A stretch of DNA of 64,000 bases from Schistosoma haematobium (GCF_000699445.3 NC_067196.1:2046001-2110000); one strand, 5' to 3'. Positions 1 through 12,065 are shown, counted from the first letter of the stretch. Program-made: numbers and translations. Notes: generated from the sequence alone by a model not told the origin.

Positions 1-47
1 AACAACAAACACATCGTTATTCAACATTATCTTCTGATTCATTATAT

Positions 48-896
48 ATGATAAATAGACCAACTATTCAATCACCATCTACTCCATCATCTTATCCTGA
101 ATCAAATGATTTATCTAATCATTTTGTTCTATTATATTGTGAACGTATTTTAATATTTTTTAGTTATATATTTTTATTTATCACATTACCATTCTCATTA
201 ATATTTTGTTTATATGTTATAAGACATTATGAAAGAGCGGTAATATTTCGTTTAGGTCGTTTAATATTAAATGATCCAATTGGTCCAGGTTTATTATTTA
301 TTATACCTTGTTTAGATGTTGTACAACGTGTTGATTTACGTACATTTACATTTGATGTATTCACACAAGATGTATTAACTAAAGATTCTGTAACTGTTGC
401 TGTTGAAGCTGTTGTTTATTATCGTATATTTGATCCAATTTTATCTGTTGTTAATGTTAAAAATGCTTATTATTCTACACGTTTATTAGCTCAAACTACA
501 TTACGTAATGTATTAGGTACAATAGATATGTGTGCATTATTAACAGAACGTGAACATATAGCTGAATTAATGCAAGAAACATTAGATTCATCAACTGATA
601 TATGGGGTATGAAAGTTGAACGTGTTGAAATTAAAGATGTACGTTTACCATTACAATTACAACGTTCTATGGCAGCTGAAGCTGAAGCAACACGTGAAGC
701 AAAAGCTAAAATTATTTTAGCATTAGGTGAAAAAGAAGCATCAACTTTATTAAAATCAGCTGCATTAGAAATAAATAATTGTCCTATTGCATTACAATTA
801 CGTTATTTACATACATTAAATTGTATAACTAATGGTAAACAATCAACTATTATATTTCCTATACCAATTGAATTCATTCCATTAGTAAAAAACTAA
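48..896 (+). CDS. Stomatin-like SPFH/band-7 membrane protein
   Basis: Stomatin-family proteins are integral monotopic proteins on the cytoplasmic face of membranes; they oligomerise in cholesterol-rich domains and tune ion channels and transporters. From the first Met (282 aa) the sequence shows a short polar N-terminus, a hydrophobic hairpin at about residues 34-58 containing the family proline (LPFS, P48), and an SPFH domain from about 60 to 230 with family signatures YERAVIFRLGR, GPGLLFIIPC, TKDSVTVAVEAVVYYR, TRLLAQTTLRNVLGT and KVERVEIKDVRLP. A C-terminal oligomerisation segment (ALQLRYLHTLN, then TIIFPIPIEF) follows. Cys31 sits where stomatin is palmitoylated. The length matches human stomatin. 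The frame is open from base 3 and reads plausibly (QQTHRYSTLSS), so Met at 48 may be internal and the true start upstream of the window. No intron interrupts it. The family call is near certain; the paralogue is not resolved. Confidence 0.95.
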   Translation: MINRPTIQSPSTPSSYPESNDLSNHFVLLYCERILIFFSYIFLFITLPFSLIFCLYVIRHYERAVIFRLGRLILNDPIGPGLLFIIPCLDVVQRVDLRTFTFDVFTQDVLTKDSVTVAVEAVVYYRIFDPILSVVNVKNAYYSTRLLAQTTLRNVLGTIDMCALLTEREHIAELMQETLDSSTDIWGMKVERVEIKDVRLPLQLQRSMAAEAEATREAKAKIILALGEKEASTLLKSAALEINNCPIALQLRYLHTLNCITNGKQSTIIFPIPIEFIPLVKN

Positions 897-1077
897 TTAT
901 CCTTACTTATTTTAGACATCATTATAACAGATTTGTATAATCAGTGATTATTACAATCATAATCATTATATTGTATTATGGATTGAACCAATGGAATTGT
1001 GTGTGTGTGTGTGTATAGGTATACATCTATCAACTTGATTTGTGTTGAAGACTCTAAGATTGTTTATGTTGAAAATT

Positions 1078-1083
1078 AATAAA
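1078..1083 (+). terminator. Candidate polyadenylation signal of the stomatin-like gene
   Basis: AATAAA lies 182 bp after the stop codon, the first canonical hexamer downstream, giving a plausible short 3' UTR. The UTR includes a short GT run near 1000-1015. Confidence 0.5.
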
Positions 1084-1349
1084 TTAAATGGTCAAATATT
1101 TTGTTTTGTTTTTTATGCTGTCAAGATATTTTGTTTATTTATTGTAAGTGTGTTCAATGATTCGAACCCTGTTTTGTTTAGTTCGGTTTAGGAAACAAGA
1201 TTATATTATTCTATTTCATACAATTGGAATACGTGAATCTATTCTAGGTTTATCAATTTAGGTATAGAGTTAGAAGTTCTTTATGCTTAACCTATGTAAT
1301 TACATTGGTATTTATCGTCTATTCTGTTTTAAGAGTTTTGTGTATATGC

Positions 1350-1800
1350 AGTGAGTCAGTCTCTCCCAAATGCCCTGGTACGGCCGAGAGTGAAGAAAGT
1401 AAGCTCTCCCTTGAAAAATGCTCTCACATGCCTTCTTGCGGCATTACTGTTGTTTACGAAACTGATAGGACAAAAAGCAAATGTCCGGTGCTTTAACCGG
1501 GTTGGTGGATACGGAGGATACACCTAGGGGAGTTGGAAAACCCTGATTCCAAACCATTGGTATACATGGTCCCCAGTATTCCTATAGAACCGACTATCGT
1601 GGGACTGCATCTCCTGACGTCGCTCCACTGGATGAGACTTTTAGGTCGAAGGCTTCGCGTGTGGCCCCTTAAGAACACCATCTGTTTCGGTTTAGGCACC
1701 CGGATAGTGTTCCAGGCTTCACACAAATCGAATGATTTATGTGGTGCATATCTATTTGTTACCTCCTTGTACCAATGTTTATATATTTAAATAAAATAAT
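1350..1800 (+). mobile_element. C-repeat copy, nearly complete
   Basis: First of about 17 pieces of a ~0.5-kb interspersed repeat. The family head reads CCCAAATGCCCTGGTACGG and the tail ends in a Lys-codon-like (AAATA)n run. No copy carries a conserved ORF; short ORFs in it are chance. The A-rich tail and the 5'-truncation seen in other copies suggest a non-autonomous retroelement. Family name not recognised. Confidence 0.8.
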
Positions 1801-2465
1801 AGTATGTGAGTCAATCAATCGGGGAGTGAGTTACAAGCTAATTTCCTCCTGTCATCCATAATATTTCATTATGTTTATTTTGTGTTTGAATTATGTATAT
1901 GAATATGTTATTCTTTTGTATAGAAAGCTCATTCATCTGGCTAGCAGCGGTCTTATTTTTAATTTGTAATGATTCAGTGAAATTAAGTCAATAATACAGT
2001 CTTATGAGTAGCTATCATTTAGCTACATCCTTTTATCGTTGTACATCTATCAATTATCATTTTACCGAATAATTTCATATTATCAACTCACTTAAAAATA
2101 CCACCTTCATGACACCGACTTTTCTTTTTAGTTCACATGTCATTAATCAATAGGGACATTCTATGTTATAAGTACATTTATTGTACATGTTATGAAACTG
2201 TAATCAATTGAGTATATTTTGAAGATTTCATTCAGTTAGATACAGTAAGAATAATATCATTTATAGAATATAAAATGAATTCATTCTATTTTATGGTATC
2301 TTAGCAACTATAAACTACTCAAAATTATAGAGAGTAGTATAATTATGAACAAAAGTTTAAGATATTGTTTAGATGAACATTCGAAATAGAACCAAAAAAC
2401 CTATGAAACATGAAATGTATCTATAAATTTATATTTACCTGCGTTAGAAATCATATTGGAAGGAC
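1801..2465. other. Unassigned AT-rich intergenic DNA
   Basis: No coding pattern, RNA gene or recognisable repeat seen. Confidence 0.5.
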
Positions 2466-2580
2466 ACAGAAAAACTCGGCCTGTAGCTCTTCTAGAGTTA
2501 CTACCGGTCCCAAGGAGGAGTGTGTGGCATGAGGTTGGCAACCCTATGCCGTAGAAACAAAATCTTGCTAAAAAAGTGCC
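2466..2580 (+). mobile_element. RTE-E 5' leader fragment
   Basis: Resembles the leader at 60905-61020: CTGTAGCT, then CTACCGGTCCCAAG, then GAGGTTGGCAACCCTAT and CTTGCTAA. The same block, inverted, is at 17960-18070. It is joined directly to Penelope-like sequence. Confidence 0.55.
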
Positions 2581-2639
2581 GACCAGACACAGAGAATTTT
2601 GTACTAGGTTTCTTGAACAGATTTCTAGGAACCTGTTTC

Positions 2640-2840
2640 ATAGTTTATAAATTATTCATTAATGCAACTGTCAGGCATCTTTTAGCTAGTGGGCATAAAG
2701 TGAATAGAAGTAATCTATTTGAAATAATTGACAGTCAACGTAAAATCTCACTCCGTTTTAAAGAGGCATTCATCAAAGGTTTCCTGGCTGACTTATGTAT
2801 ACAGAATGAAAGTCTGCTTAGTCTTTCTCTATCATAATAA
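2640..2840 (+). pseudogene. Penelope-like element fragment: C-terminal end downstream of the GIY-YIG nuclease
   Basis: The last 60 codons of the ORF ending at 2837 read as the far C-terminus of Penelope-like retroelement proteins: a TVRHLLASGHKV block (His and Gly-His), an internal EAFIKGFLADLCIQNE block equivalent to the family EA-x-x-I...P-x-LC-x-Q motif, and a terminal leucine-rich LSLS. The reverse transcriptase and the catalytic GIY-YIG residues are absent, so this is a dead 3' fragment. The expected Pro before the final LC is Ala here. The call rests on remembered family motifs, not on an alignment. Confidence 0.5.
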
Positions 2841-4020
2841 CTGAATGTTAATCAGATGATCCTCATTATTTTTCAACCCCATATTTTTATCATCTAGTTT
2901 ATATCTTTTACATAATCATATTGATGTTCACATGTTAATTTGACTACACTTACGTAATCTTCATGTATCTTCATTATGACAATTACTAACTACAGATTTA
3001 TTTGTTTTATTCTACGTCATTGCTTTCTAACATTATAATACGCGTCAATCCTAACTAGTTTTAATGATATATTTTGTCATGTTCTCATTATGATATTCGG
3101 TCCCGCTTCGAGTATCCATCCATTTCAACATCACCATCCAAACCTTTTTTTAAATTATGTTGATAACTGTGATTTCAAGATGTTTAGAGTTGATGAGAAA
3201 CCGTGAAATAGGATGGATTCATTTTATTCTCGAAACCTTGTCCTTGCATTGTTTACAGTTTAATAACTTCATAATCTATCTTTAAGTTTAACAAATAGAT
3301 TCTAATAGATTTATATAGGTTTAACATATCACTACTATAGAGGTACTCATACATTAAAATTAGATTAAATATCCATCGATCAAGGATTAGACATACGAGA
3401 CAGGCGTTTTTCAGTAATCCATCATTATCAATATTTCTGTACTACAGGAGGTCAGTCGTACCTTATATAGTTGATTGTTGTCTATAAAGCTGAGTGACGC
3501 CGAGGTTTGTATCACACAGGGAGTATAACGTTGTTTAAGATTACAGGAATGCCTTACATCGACACAAATACCTATGGTTGACAAGTAATGAATTAGACTT
3601 AGAATACATATTGTGAATTTTATAGCAAATTATGATTAAAGTACATTTAAAAAAGTGATATGCTATTATCTGCCTTACTAAATAATTCAATATTTTATAA
3701 GCAGACTTTATCTGTCCATGTATAAATATGTATTATAGGCAATCGTTATTATGATAAGAATTCTGTTCATTTCTTCACTCTAATCTAATGTTTATATTGG
3801 AATTTTATGTACACAAGTTTTTTTGTGGGTAGAATGGAGGTAGGAAAATTCTGTTTTGTGAATTGATTAACCCATAGAACCATATCAGTCCAACTTATTA
3901 CAATAGTATTATCGTATTATCATAGTTTTATCTAGATAGTATTTCATGTAGTTTTCCTCTGGTTTGAGTTGACGCGGATATTTCCCAAGTCCTATAGAAA
4001 ACTGTAACTGACTGGTTGCA
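2841..4020. other. Unassigned AT-rich DNA
   Basis: About 1.2 kb without coding pattern or recognised repeat. Confidence 0.5.
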
Positions 4021-4130
4021 TAATCCATGTCAGTCAGTCAGCTACAACATAGAATCAGGTACATATGTGCATCGGTTCAGGTTGCCATACCTCATTAGTA
4101 CAACAAGATGAACACACCGTACTCCATGTA
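4021..4130 (-). mobile_element. RTE-D 3' tail fragment
   Basis: Begins with a CAGT tandem tail and GCTACAACATAGAATCAGG, the end seen in every RTE-D copy here, followed by the conserved ACAACAAGATGAACAC. Confidence 0.65.
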
Positions 4131-4419
4131 AAAAAACAACATAATATCTATCGCTTTTTATTCACATGAATTACGACTCGATAACTTATCGGTATCATAT
4201 TGATCGCGAAATTTGAAGTACATAATTCGATCGAATAGGGAATCTCATGTTTGAACACACCTGAAAAACTCTCTAAAATAAGATGATGAAGTTGAGCTGT
4301 TTTTATAGGCAATATTTTTTGCAATCCTCTCTTTCCATTGTGAAAAGTTGGCATCTCTGTAGATCCTGGTTGTTTGATGGAAATACAACGTAGTATAGTT
4401 GATTGTACGATTACTCCCT

Positions 4420-4900
4420 CATACCTTATGTTTGTTGCTTTTAGTTTTAGTGTTGTCCCAACTAACCTGCCTAGAGTGTTAGTGTGGTATATACTATTTT
4501 GGTTGACAGATATAATTAGTATGTAACAGTAATCGGAAGTGGAATATCTGCTAGCAAAAGATTGAGAAAATTAAATTGAAGAGATCAGGAAATGAAACAG
4601 AGAGCAATTACAGTAACAACAGAACTGAAAAAATCATGAAACATGTAAAGTAAAACTGAAGGAAGATGTGCAAATGGTTTATTCAATGTGTGGTTTTTAT
4701 ATTTTACGAAGGCATCGTGTAACTTTGAGTTAAACAATAAACTGGTTTACCACACCCGAATTCTCGTTCACTACAGTAATACTTAAAGAAACACGTATTC
4801 TGGCCAATATTTCACGCTTATGCCATCACAACAGGCAAGTCTGACCACTTCGTCAAGTTAATAGCTACGTTTGAGTATTCGGTAATGTTTGACTTTCGTT
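4420..4900 (+). repeat. H-repeat relic with a J-repeat nested in it
   Basis: The flanks (GTTTGTTGCTTTTAGT; CAGGCAAGTCTGACCACTTC) match the GC-rich H block at 54575-55130. The middle (about 4490-4790) resembles J copies near 34340-34590 and 35530-35760, for example ATTGAGAAAAT and GAAATGAAACAGAGAG. Confidence 0.5.
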
Positions 4901-5084
4901 GGTTCATTAATTTATATATCACGTAATTATTTAAAGGATTTTCTGTAAGGATTGTTTTTCCGGTCTATTGATATTAGTATGGAGATTCACTTTTCAATTC
5001 ATTGACTGAAGCCTATCTGTGACTGCATAGATTTGTACCTTGATGGATGGTGTTAGTTGGTGTTCGAATAATTTGAAGGATAAA

Positions 5085-5290
5085 GGCAACCAAACTAAGA
5101 GATAGCATCAATTTAATGAGGTCATTAATTGTTGTTCTGAACTATGTTGATTGGTGCAGACTACCTAGTTGGTGTTTATGCGATAACAGCAATTAGTAGC
5201 TAAAGACTTTGGGCGGAACGACTCACAGTCGTTCACAATGACTAATTTACATCCTCTTGATTTTGAATTCTAGTATTCTTTCACCCATAT
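5085..5290 (+). mobile_element. RTE-D 3' region, degenerate
   Basis: Recognisable by TGCAGACTACCTAGTTGG and a diverged match to the following CGTGACTATCGTAACC block of better copies. Confidence 0.5.
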
Positions 5291-5489
5291 CTTTTCTTTC
5301 TGTCTCAGTTTTGCTCTTTGTCATTGTTACTATGTTATTTCAAAGTCATTTCATTCATTTTCATTTGATGTTATTGGTGTATATTTAGAGTTAATTCATA
5401 ACTATGTCATATTCTACATTGATAATGACTTAACTTTAATGATGATGTTTTGAAGTTGCTAGTATTTTCTTTTCTTATTTCACTTGTTT

Positions 5490-6005
5490 GTCATTTATTC
5501 ATCTATTTGAACATACAAATATTGGTACAAAGGGACACCGAATACATATGCGTCACACAAGTCACTTGGTTTGTGTGTGGGCTACCATACTTCCCGGGTG
5601 CCCAGACCAAAGCAGGTAGTTTTCTTATAGGGTCACATCCGGAGACTTCGACCTAAAGGTCTGATGCACAAGGCAGTGAAGCAACGTAAGGAGATGCAAT
5701 CCCATGGTAGCCACTGACCAATAATCGATTCATACGCCTTTTATTCCGTCAGGATCCTAGACCCATCCCATGTGCACCATTGGCTTTGAATCAGAGTTTT
5801 CCGACTCCTCTAGGTGGATCCTCCATATCCACCAATCCGGACATTCGCTTTTCGACCTCTCAATTTCGTAGACAACAGTAATGCCGCGAGAAGTCAGTGA
5901 GTAGGACTTCTCTGGTAGTGGCTGTATATCCATGACCATGTAAGAGCGTTTCGAGAGAGAGAGCAAAATCTCCCCACCCTCGACCGTACTATGGCATTCG
6001 GGGGC
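5490..6005 (-). mobile_element. C-repeat copy
   Basis: Inverted: tail side at 5490 (ATTTGAACATACAAATATTG), head side near 6000 (CATTCGGGGGCA). Near full length. Confidence 0.8.
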
Positions 6006-6450
6006 AAGAAATGACTATCATAAGTCATCCAGAATTATAAACACATATATTCTTAGCTTAAATTTCTATTCCTCTAAGGAATAGTTGCTCACTTTATTTG
6101 AATTTGTCAATCTAATTTCCGTTTGTTGGTTAAAATTATAATAAAAAAAACCAGCTATGTCTAGTAATAAATTGTACTTGATTTACATTAAACTCTTCTT
6201 TTCGATTAGTTTATGGTAGCCTACATAAATCTTAGATTTATTATTATTTGTAGCAATGATATTGATCAAGTTTAGAGAATTGACCATTAAACTACTTGAT
6301 TCAAATGTATTTTACTTAATGCTTAATTTAAGTGATTTGATTGAAAGCTTTAAGATGTTAGTTTTGTGTTTTTCTGATATTTATTATCGTCAGAAGCATT
6401 AAGTTTTATTAGATGAGACCTAATATGAATTATATTCCAATAGTTATACA
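6006..6450. other. Unassigned AT-rich DNA
   Basis: Nothing recognisable beyond A/T-rich tracts. Confidence 0.5.
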
Positions 6451-6451
6451 A

Positions 6452-6670
6452 ATAGTCAGTCAGTTACAACGTAGTACCAGGCATCTATATAAATCGGTCC
6501 AAGTTGCCACACCTAATTAACACAACAAGATGAACATAAAATTCATAGAGGTAGTTACTTCAATGGTATATAAAAAAAAGATTGTGTATGAGGATATAAT
6601 ACAGGAAGAAAGAATTAGTTGGTAGAAAGAAAGGTATAAAACAATTCAAATCTCACAGTTTAGGGGAGGA
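6452..6670 (-). mobile_element. RTE-D 3' fragment
   Basis: Starts with the CAGT tail and runs through the conserved GAAAGATTG...GTAGAAAGAAAG untranslated block; abuts the next C-repeat. Confidence 0.65.
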
Positions 6671-6672
6671 CA

Positions 6673-7147
6673 AAGAATACATACACCCTCTCTTTTAAGT
6701 GGCCACGTGCATGCAACCACTGTCACAGAAGTTCTACTCAATGCTTTCTCTTAGCCGGGGCATTGTTTGCAAAATTGAGAGGACGAAAAGCGAATGTCTT
6801 GTGCTTGAACCGCGTTGGTGGATACGGAGGATCCATCTAGAGGAGTCGGAAAACCCTGATTTTAAATCAGTGGTGTACATAGTCTCCAGGATCCTGAAGG
6901 AACATATGGCGTATGAACCAATCGTTAGTCTCCAGCTGCCATGGGACTGTATCTCCTCATGTTGCTCTACTGCCTTGTGAATTAGACCTTTAGGTCAAAG
7001 GCTCCGAGTGTGGCCCCCCAAGAAATCCACCTGTTTTGGTTTGAGCATCCGGGAAGTGTTCCAGCTCTCACACGAATAGAATGGTTTATATGGTGCATAC
7101 CTGTTTGGTGCCCCCTTGTACCAATATTTATGTGTTAAAATAAATCA
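6673..7147 (+). mobile_element. C-repeat copy, head slightly truncated
   Basis: Runs from GGCCACGTGCATGCAACC to ATGTGTTAAAATAAAT. Confidence 0.8.
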
Positions 7148-8045
7148 TTTGTAATTGTCACGCTATATCGATACAGTGGACTAAAATTATCAAAGTAGAT
7201 TCCAGAGTAGTATAAGTAGTAACAGTATTGACATTAGTGAAAATCATTAGGAATATAAAATATGATTAAAGAAAAACAAATGAATTTGCTGAAGAAAAAG
7301 TGTGATATAAAGTTGAAACTCAAAATCTTAAGGATGACATAATGTGAATTCATCCGGATCACTATGACCGATTCTGATCCATGTCACTCGGTCGTTATGA
7401 TTTTGTCGCAGGCACCAAACTCTTTTCACTTGAACGCTACTTGTACATGAAATAACAATGGTTAATCAAGAAGTTATATTTTGTTGAAGAATTTCCAAAA
7501 ATATCCTTCTTCATAGTTGCTAAAAACCCAGAAACTTCAGGATACTTTGTATCCAATCAATATTGAATAGAATCTTCGCAAAAGCGTATAGAAAATATCT
7601 TAGTTTTGATTGGTTATTCAACTCAATACTTAACATAGTTCCAGATATTTCCAGTAGTCTAAGATAGTATATACCTCTATAAATCCCTTCAATTTTCTTT
7701 ATATAAACTAACATTGAAGTAAAGCTTTCATTCATAATCTACAGTTGATGTGTATAAGTATTTCAGAATAGTCTAAGAAGACTATGTAGAAGGTATATAA
7801 TTGTAATAAGACTAATCACATTCAATGAAGCAAAAGATTCTTTAATCCATCAAACTAATTTATTATTTTACAAAAGAAAATGTACACAGTAATTTCCTTT
7901 TTTTGTGTTTTTTGTTTTTCTGTATTTTCTCTCTTCTAGATATTTTGAATTAAAATTGGCCAGTTTACCTATATCTAATAAGAAGTTTCAATTGTATTCA
8001 AGGTGAAAATGTTTTATTATTGTTATTGTTATTATTCTGTTTACT
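7148..8045. other. Mostly unassigned; faint RTE-D-like patch
   Basis: Positions 7175-7420 resemble a degenerate stretch at 29690-29790 inside an RTE-D relic. The rest is AT-rich with no coding pattern. Confidence 0.35.
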
Positions 8046-8049
8046 TTTA

Positions 8050-8585
8050 TTTAAACACATAAACATTGGTATAAAGAGGTACTAAATAGATATGTGACAT
8101 ATAAAGCATTTCATTTGTATATGGGTTATTTTACTGCTCGGGTGTTCAAACTGAAGAAGGTGATTTCCTTGGGGAGGGGTCACATCTGAAACCTTCGACC
8201 TAACGATCTAATCTACAATGTAATGGAACAACATCAGGAGATGCAGTCCCATGGTAGCCGATGACCAACGATTCGATACACGTGTTCATGTGTATGATCG
8301 ATTTGGAATGAGGGTTTTCCAACTTCCCTAGATGGACTCTCGTTGTCCACCGATCCGGTTAAAGCACCGGACATTCGCTTTTCGTCCTCTCAATTTTGTA
8401 AACAACATCTTCGCCACAACAAGACAGTAAATAAGACTTCCCTTGTAGTGTCTGTATACGTGTGGTCATATGAGAGCATTTCGAGAAAAAGAGCGGACTC
8501 TCCCCTGTACCCCAAGGTATTAGAGGGTGTTTTTGTTCGAGGTTTTATGCTGGGGTTTTTTGTAAAGTTTATTTATTTACAAATA
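8050..8585 (-). mobile_element. C-repeat copy
   Basis: Inverted near-complete copy; starts with the tail complement (TTTATTTAAACACATAAAC). Confidence 0.8.
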
Positions 8586-8631
8586 AATAGATAATTTTCC
8601 ACTACCTAACAGAAACATTAAAAGAATACAC

Positions 8632-9060
8632 CATCAATCGGTTTATGATCTCAATCAAAAATTTAATAATCTTCACAACCCTATACTGATAATTACCATG
8701 TGCTCGCTAGCGACCAACTTCGTCAGTGAATTCTCGGGGTTCTAGTGAGCTAATCCGTGTCGGATAGAGACAGGTATCTAACTCAGTACAATGGAAGATG
8801 GTCGCGCAATTTCGGGGATTGGTTGGAGTCAGATATTAACGCCGTTTAATGCTGTCTCAGTGGTCTAGTAGGTTAAGCGTTTGCGCGCGAGACGGGATCT
8901 CCTGAATTCAGATCCCGATAGCGGGATCGTGGATATACACTGATGAGGAGTCACACAATAGGATGAAACGGCCATTCAGTGCTTCTAGGTTTTCCGTAGT
9001 GGTTTAGCTTTAATTGACTGATGAATTCAACTATAAAATTACCTCTATTCTGTTTTGTTG
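8632..9060 (+). mobile_element. HH-SINE: 3' end of one copy followed by a full second copy
   Basis: 8632-8695 is an isolated 3' end (GGTTTATGATCTCAATC, CACAACCCTATACTGATAA). A longer copy starts at about 8697 (CTCGCTAGCGACC) with a tRNA-like middle at 8840-8915 and a ribozyme segment at 8935-8985 (CTGATGAGGAGTCACAC, then GGATGAAACGG). The head-to-tail order suggests a partial dimer. Confidence 0.7.
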
Positions 9061-9865
9061 TAAGCTGTATGGTGATATCATATCAAGCAATGGCGTTACG
9101 CATGGTTTCTAAAAAAAAACTTCAATCAAGGAGAGTCTATCTGTCATGCAATTATACCATTTTATAATATGATTATCCTTTTGAGAATCAGTATTGTACT
9201 AAATTAGAATTAGCGTTCATCGTTATCACTTGATATGATTAATCAATGTGGATCCTATGATCTTTCTTTATCCCACATATACTATTTAATTTATTGAATA
9301 CCGTCTTAAGCTTTGACCAATAATATTCCTCAATTAGGAAGATCAATCTACAATTTAAGATTGAAATTATCTTAACGCCCTATTTATCAGGATATAGTTC
9401 CCCATATTCATTTAGCTTATAGCTAATAAAACAAGGTTAACAATACAACATGCATATAACTTTACTGGATAGTTCAATTCACAACTGAAATAACTATGAT
9501 CACATAAAAAGATACAATATTAACATAAATACTCATTAGGTAGGTAGGTAAGTAGGTATATGACAACTAAATCATTGATCTATAATTAATAAACAATAAC
9601 TTAAGGAAAGTAAAACAGAACGATAGTGAATGTATCGTCTAGGATGATATAAAGTGCTACATTTCTGTCGTCTAATAATAATTGTACACTGAAAAATATA
9701 TAGACAATAATCATTCGCGAAAAAAAGAAACAACTCAAAAAATTGTACTTTTATCATATTTACCTAAATATAGGAGATGCATTATAGATATTATTAATAA
9801 GAGTGATATTTTATTGACATAAATGAAAATTTGTTTAAATTAAGATCATGAACCGATCAATGTTG
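9061..9865. other. Unassigned AT-rich DNA with a small GGTA run
   Basis: A short TAGG/GGTA tandem at about 9537-9557; otherwise nothing recognisable. Confidence 0.5.
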
Positions 9866-10170
9866 GATTATCATAGTTAACCTGGAAGCACTGGACAACT
9901 GTTTCTTACCAGTATGAGACTCTTCAGTAGTGCACATCTATGATCCCACTTGCGGGACTCGAACCTACGACCTTCGGTTTCGTGCGCGGACGCTTGACAT
10001 CTAGAACACTGAGCCAGCACTCAGCGGTGTTAATGTCGAATGAAAGACCATCTTCGATTGTCTTCAGTGGGTAACTGTCTCACATTCGACACGGTTCAAC
10101 TTCACTAGTCATGGCTTTTCACTGGAACTCTGAGAATTACCCCTCGAAGCTATTCGCTAGTGAGCACATA
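9866..10170 (-). mobile_element. HH-SINE copy
   Basis: Inverted copy. The box-B complement reads GGGACTCGAACC (9955) and the element 5' end lies near 10165. The ribozyme core is decayed. Confidence 0.7.
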
Positions 10171-10475
10171 ATGTATTCGATTACCTGTAACTCAACTAGT
10201 AATCGATTATAGATCTATTTGCTTGGCTTGAACCAATTCAATTCATATGAGAGTCAACAGTATGCAAAGTGAAGTATGTGAATCAAGGTTCATACCTGCA
10301 AGCGAATGGTTGAGGTTTGAGTATTTTAATCAAAAAAAGCCATCGCTCAATTAATCATTTCATAAATTTGTATACAAAGCCGTGTTAACTAATACAATGA
10401 ACTGAATAAGTAATGGTAGTTTAATGATTGAAACACTTGTTTTTGAACAGTTTAACTATTTCACCAAGAGGAATG

Positions 10476-10950
10476 GATAAATTCATGCCCTGGTACGGCC
10501 GAGAGTATGCAGAGTCCGCTCTCCTTCTCGAAATGCTCTCACATGGCCACTCGTATATGGCCTCTGCCAGGCAAGTCCTACTCACTGCCTTCTCGTGGCG
10601 GGGATGTTGTTTACGAAAATGGGAGGCCGAAAAGTGAATGTACGGCGCTTTAACCGGATTCCAAACCAATGGTGCACATGGGCTCCAGTATCCTGCGGGA
10701 ACAAATGGCATATGAACCAATTGTTGGTCACCGGCTGCTATGGGACTGCATCTCCTTACGATGCTCCACTGCCTTGTGGAACAGACCTTCAGGTCGAAGG
10801 CTCCAGGTGTGGTCCACCAAGAAAACCACCTGTTTCGGTCTGGGTACCCGTGCAGTATCATAGCCCTCACATATATCGAATGAGATTTGTGTGGCGCATA
10901 TGTATTTGGTGCCTCCTTGTACCAATATCTATGTGTTAAAATAAATAAAT
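10476..10950 (+). mobile_element. C-repeat copy
   Basis: From CATGCCCTGGTACGGCCGAG to ATGTGTTAAAATAAATAAAT. Open frames on both strands here are not conserved among copies. Confidence 0.8.
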
Positions 10951-11285
10951 ATAAAAATTATCTTCCAAATATTCAACAAATGTGAATAAACTGATATAGT
11001 TAAGAAAAAAATAAAAGGTTTTTTCCTGCTAAATGAAGCCTGTATTAATTAAAATAATATAGACATGGAATGCAACAAGAAACTACCTACTAAATTAAAA
11101 GAATCAAATGCTGCAACACAGTGAATAATGAAAACAATATTTTCTAGTTTGAATTGATTGATCTACGCAGTAATACAGAATGGTGATTCATTTCATATGA
11201 GAATAGATAGAGTTTATGCACTTATCTGTGTAGTACAGAATAGAATAAAACCTTCATATTTCAATAGAATAACGATATGGTATCA
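10951..11285. other. Unassigned AT-rich DNA
   Basis: No recognisable feature. Confidence 0.5.
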
Positions 11286-11665
11286 TACGCTCACTAGCGA
11301 ATTCTTGGAGTCCTAGTGAGAAGCCATGACGAGTGGAGTTGAACCGTGTCGAGTATGAATGAGTTACCCACTGAAGATAATCGAAGATGGTTTATCAATA
11401 TCATGGATTGGTTGAAGGTAAACACTAACACCTTTGGATGCCGACCCAGTGGTCTAGATGTTAAGCGTCCGCGCACTAGATCGAAGGTTGTGGGTTGCAA
11501 TCCCACATGTGATATCGTGGATGTGCACTACTGAAGAGCCCCGTACTAGTAAGGAACAGTTGTCCAGTGCTTCGAGTTAACTATGATGATCCGACATTGA
11601 TTGGTTTATGATCTGAATTAAAACTCAACAATCTCCACAACCCTACTTTAATAGTAATCCCAGTT
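11286..11665 (+). mobile_element. HH-SINE copy, ribozyme decayed
   Basis: Full-length layout: 5' part from CTCACTAGCGAATTC, tRNA-like part at 11445-11505, decayed ribozyme (ACTGAAGAGCCCCG), 3' end CTCCACAACCCTAC. Confidence 0.7.
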
Positions 11666-11699
11666 ACACGGATTAATAAAAGCAGTATATGTTTCTAGT

Positions 11700-12065
11700 A
11701 ACAACTGTCAACTAACTTTTAGTCTGAGCAATGTTGGTAAATGCAGACTACTTGGTTGGGGTCCGCGTGACTATCGTAACCAATGGTTGGAGACTTTGTG
11801 TGACATGGCTCAGAATCGATCACAATGGCGTCGGTGTATACACTCTCTGTCTTCCCTTAAACTATGAGATTAAAATCGCTTCATATATTTCTTTCTACGA
11901 ACTAATTCCTGTACAATATCCTTATTACAATCTTTCTTTTATATATTCCCACCTCTGAATTAACTACTTTTATGTATCCGGTGTCCATCTTATTGTGTTT
12001 ATGAGCTATGGCAACTTGAACCGATGCATATATGTGCCTGGTCCTACGTTGTAGCTGACTGAATA
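11700..12065 (+). mobile_element. RTE-D 3' end, 5'-truncated
   Basis: Last codons of the ORF (GCAGACTACTTGGTTGGGG, then ATGGCTCAGAATCGATCAC), the 3' UTR, and the terminal GTTGTAGCTGACTGA. Confidence 0.75.

Noticed and set aside
7868..7890. In-frame Lys-Glu-Asn codons as the missing KEN box 1 exon
   Set aside because: Flanking codons are T-rich junk, and no donor in the right phase follows.
10421..10939. Overlapping frames up to 149 codons on both strands
   Set aside because: All lie in a C-repeat copy, and the frames are broken in the other copies.
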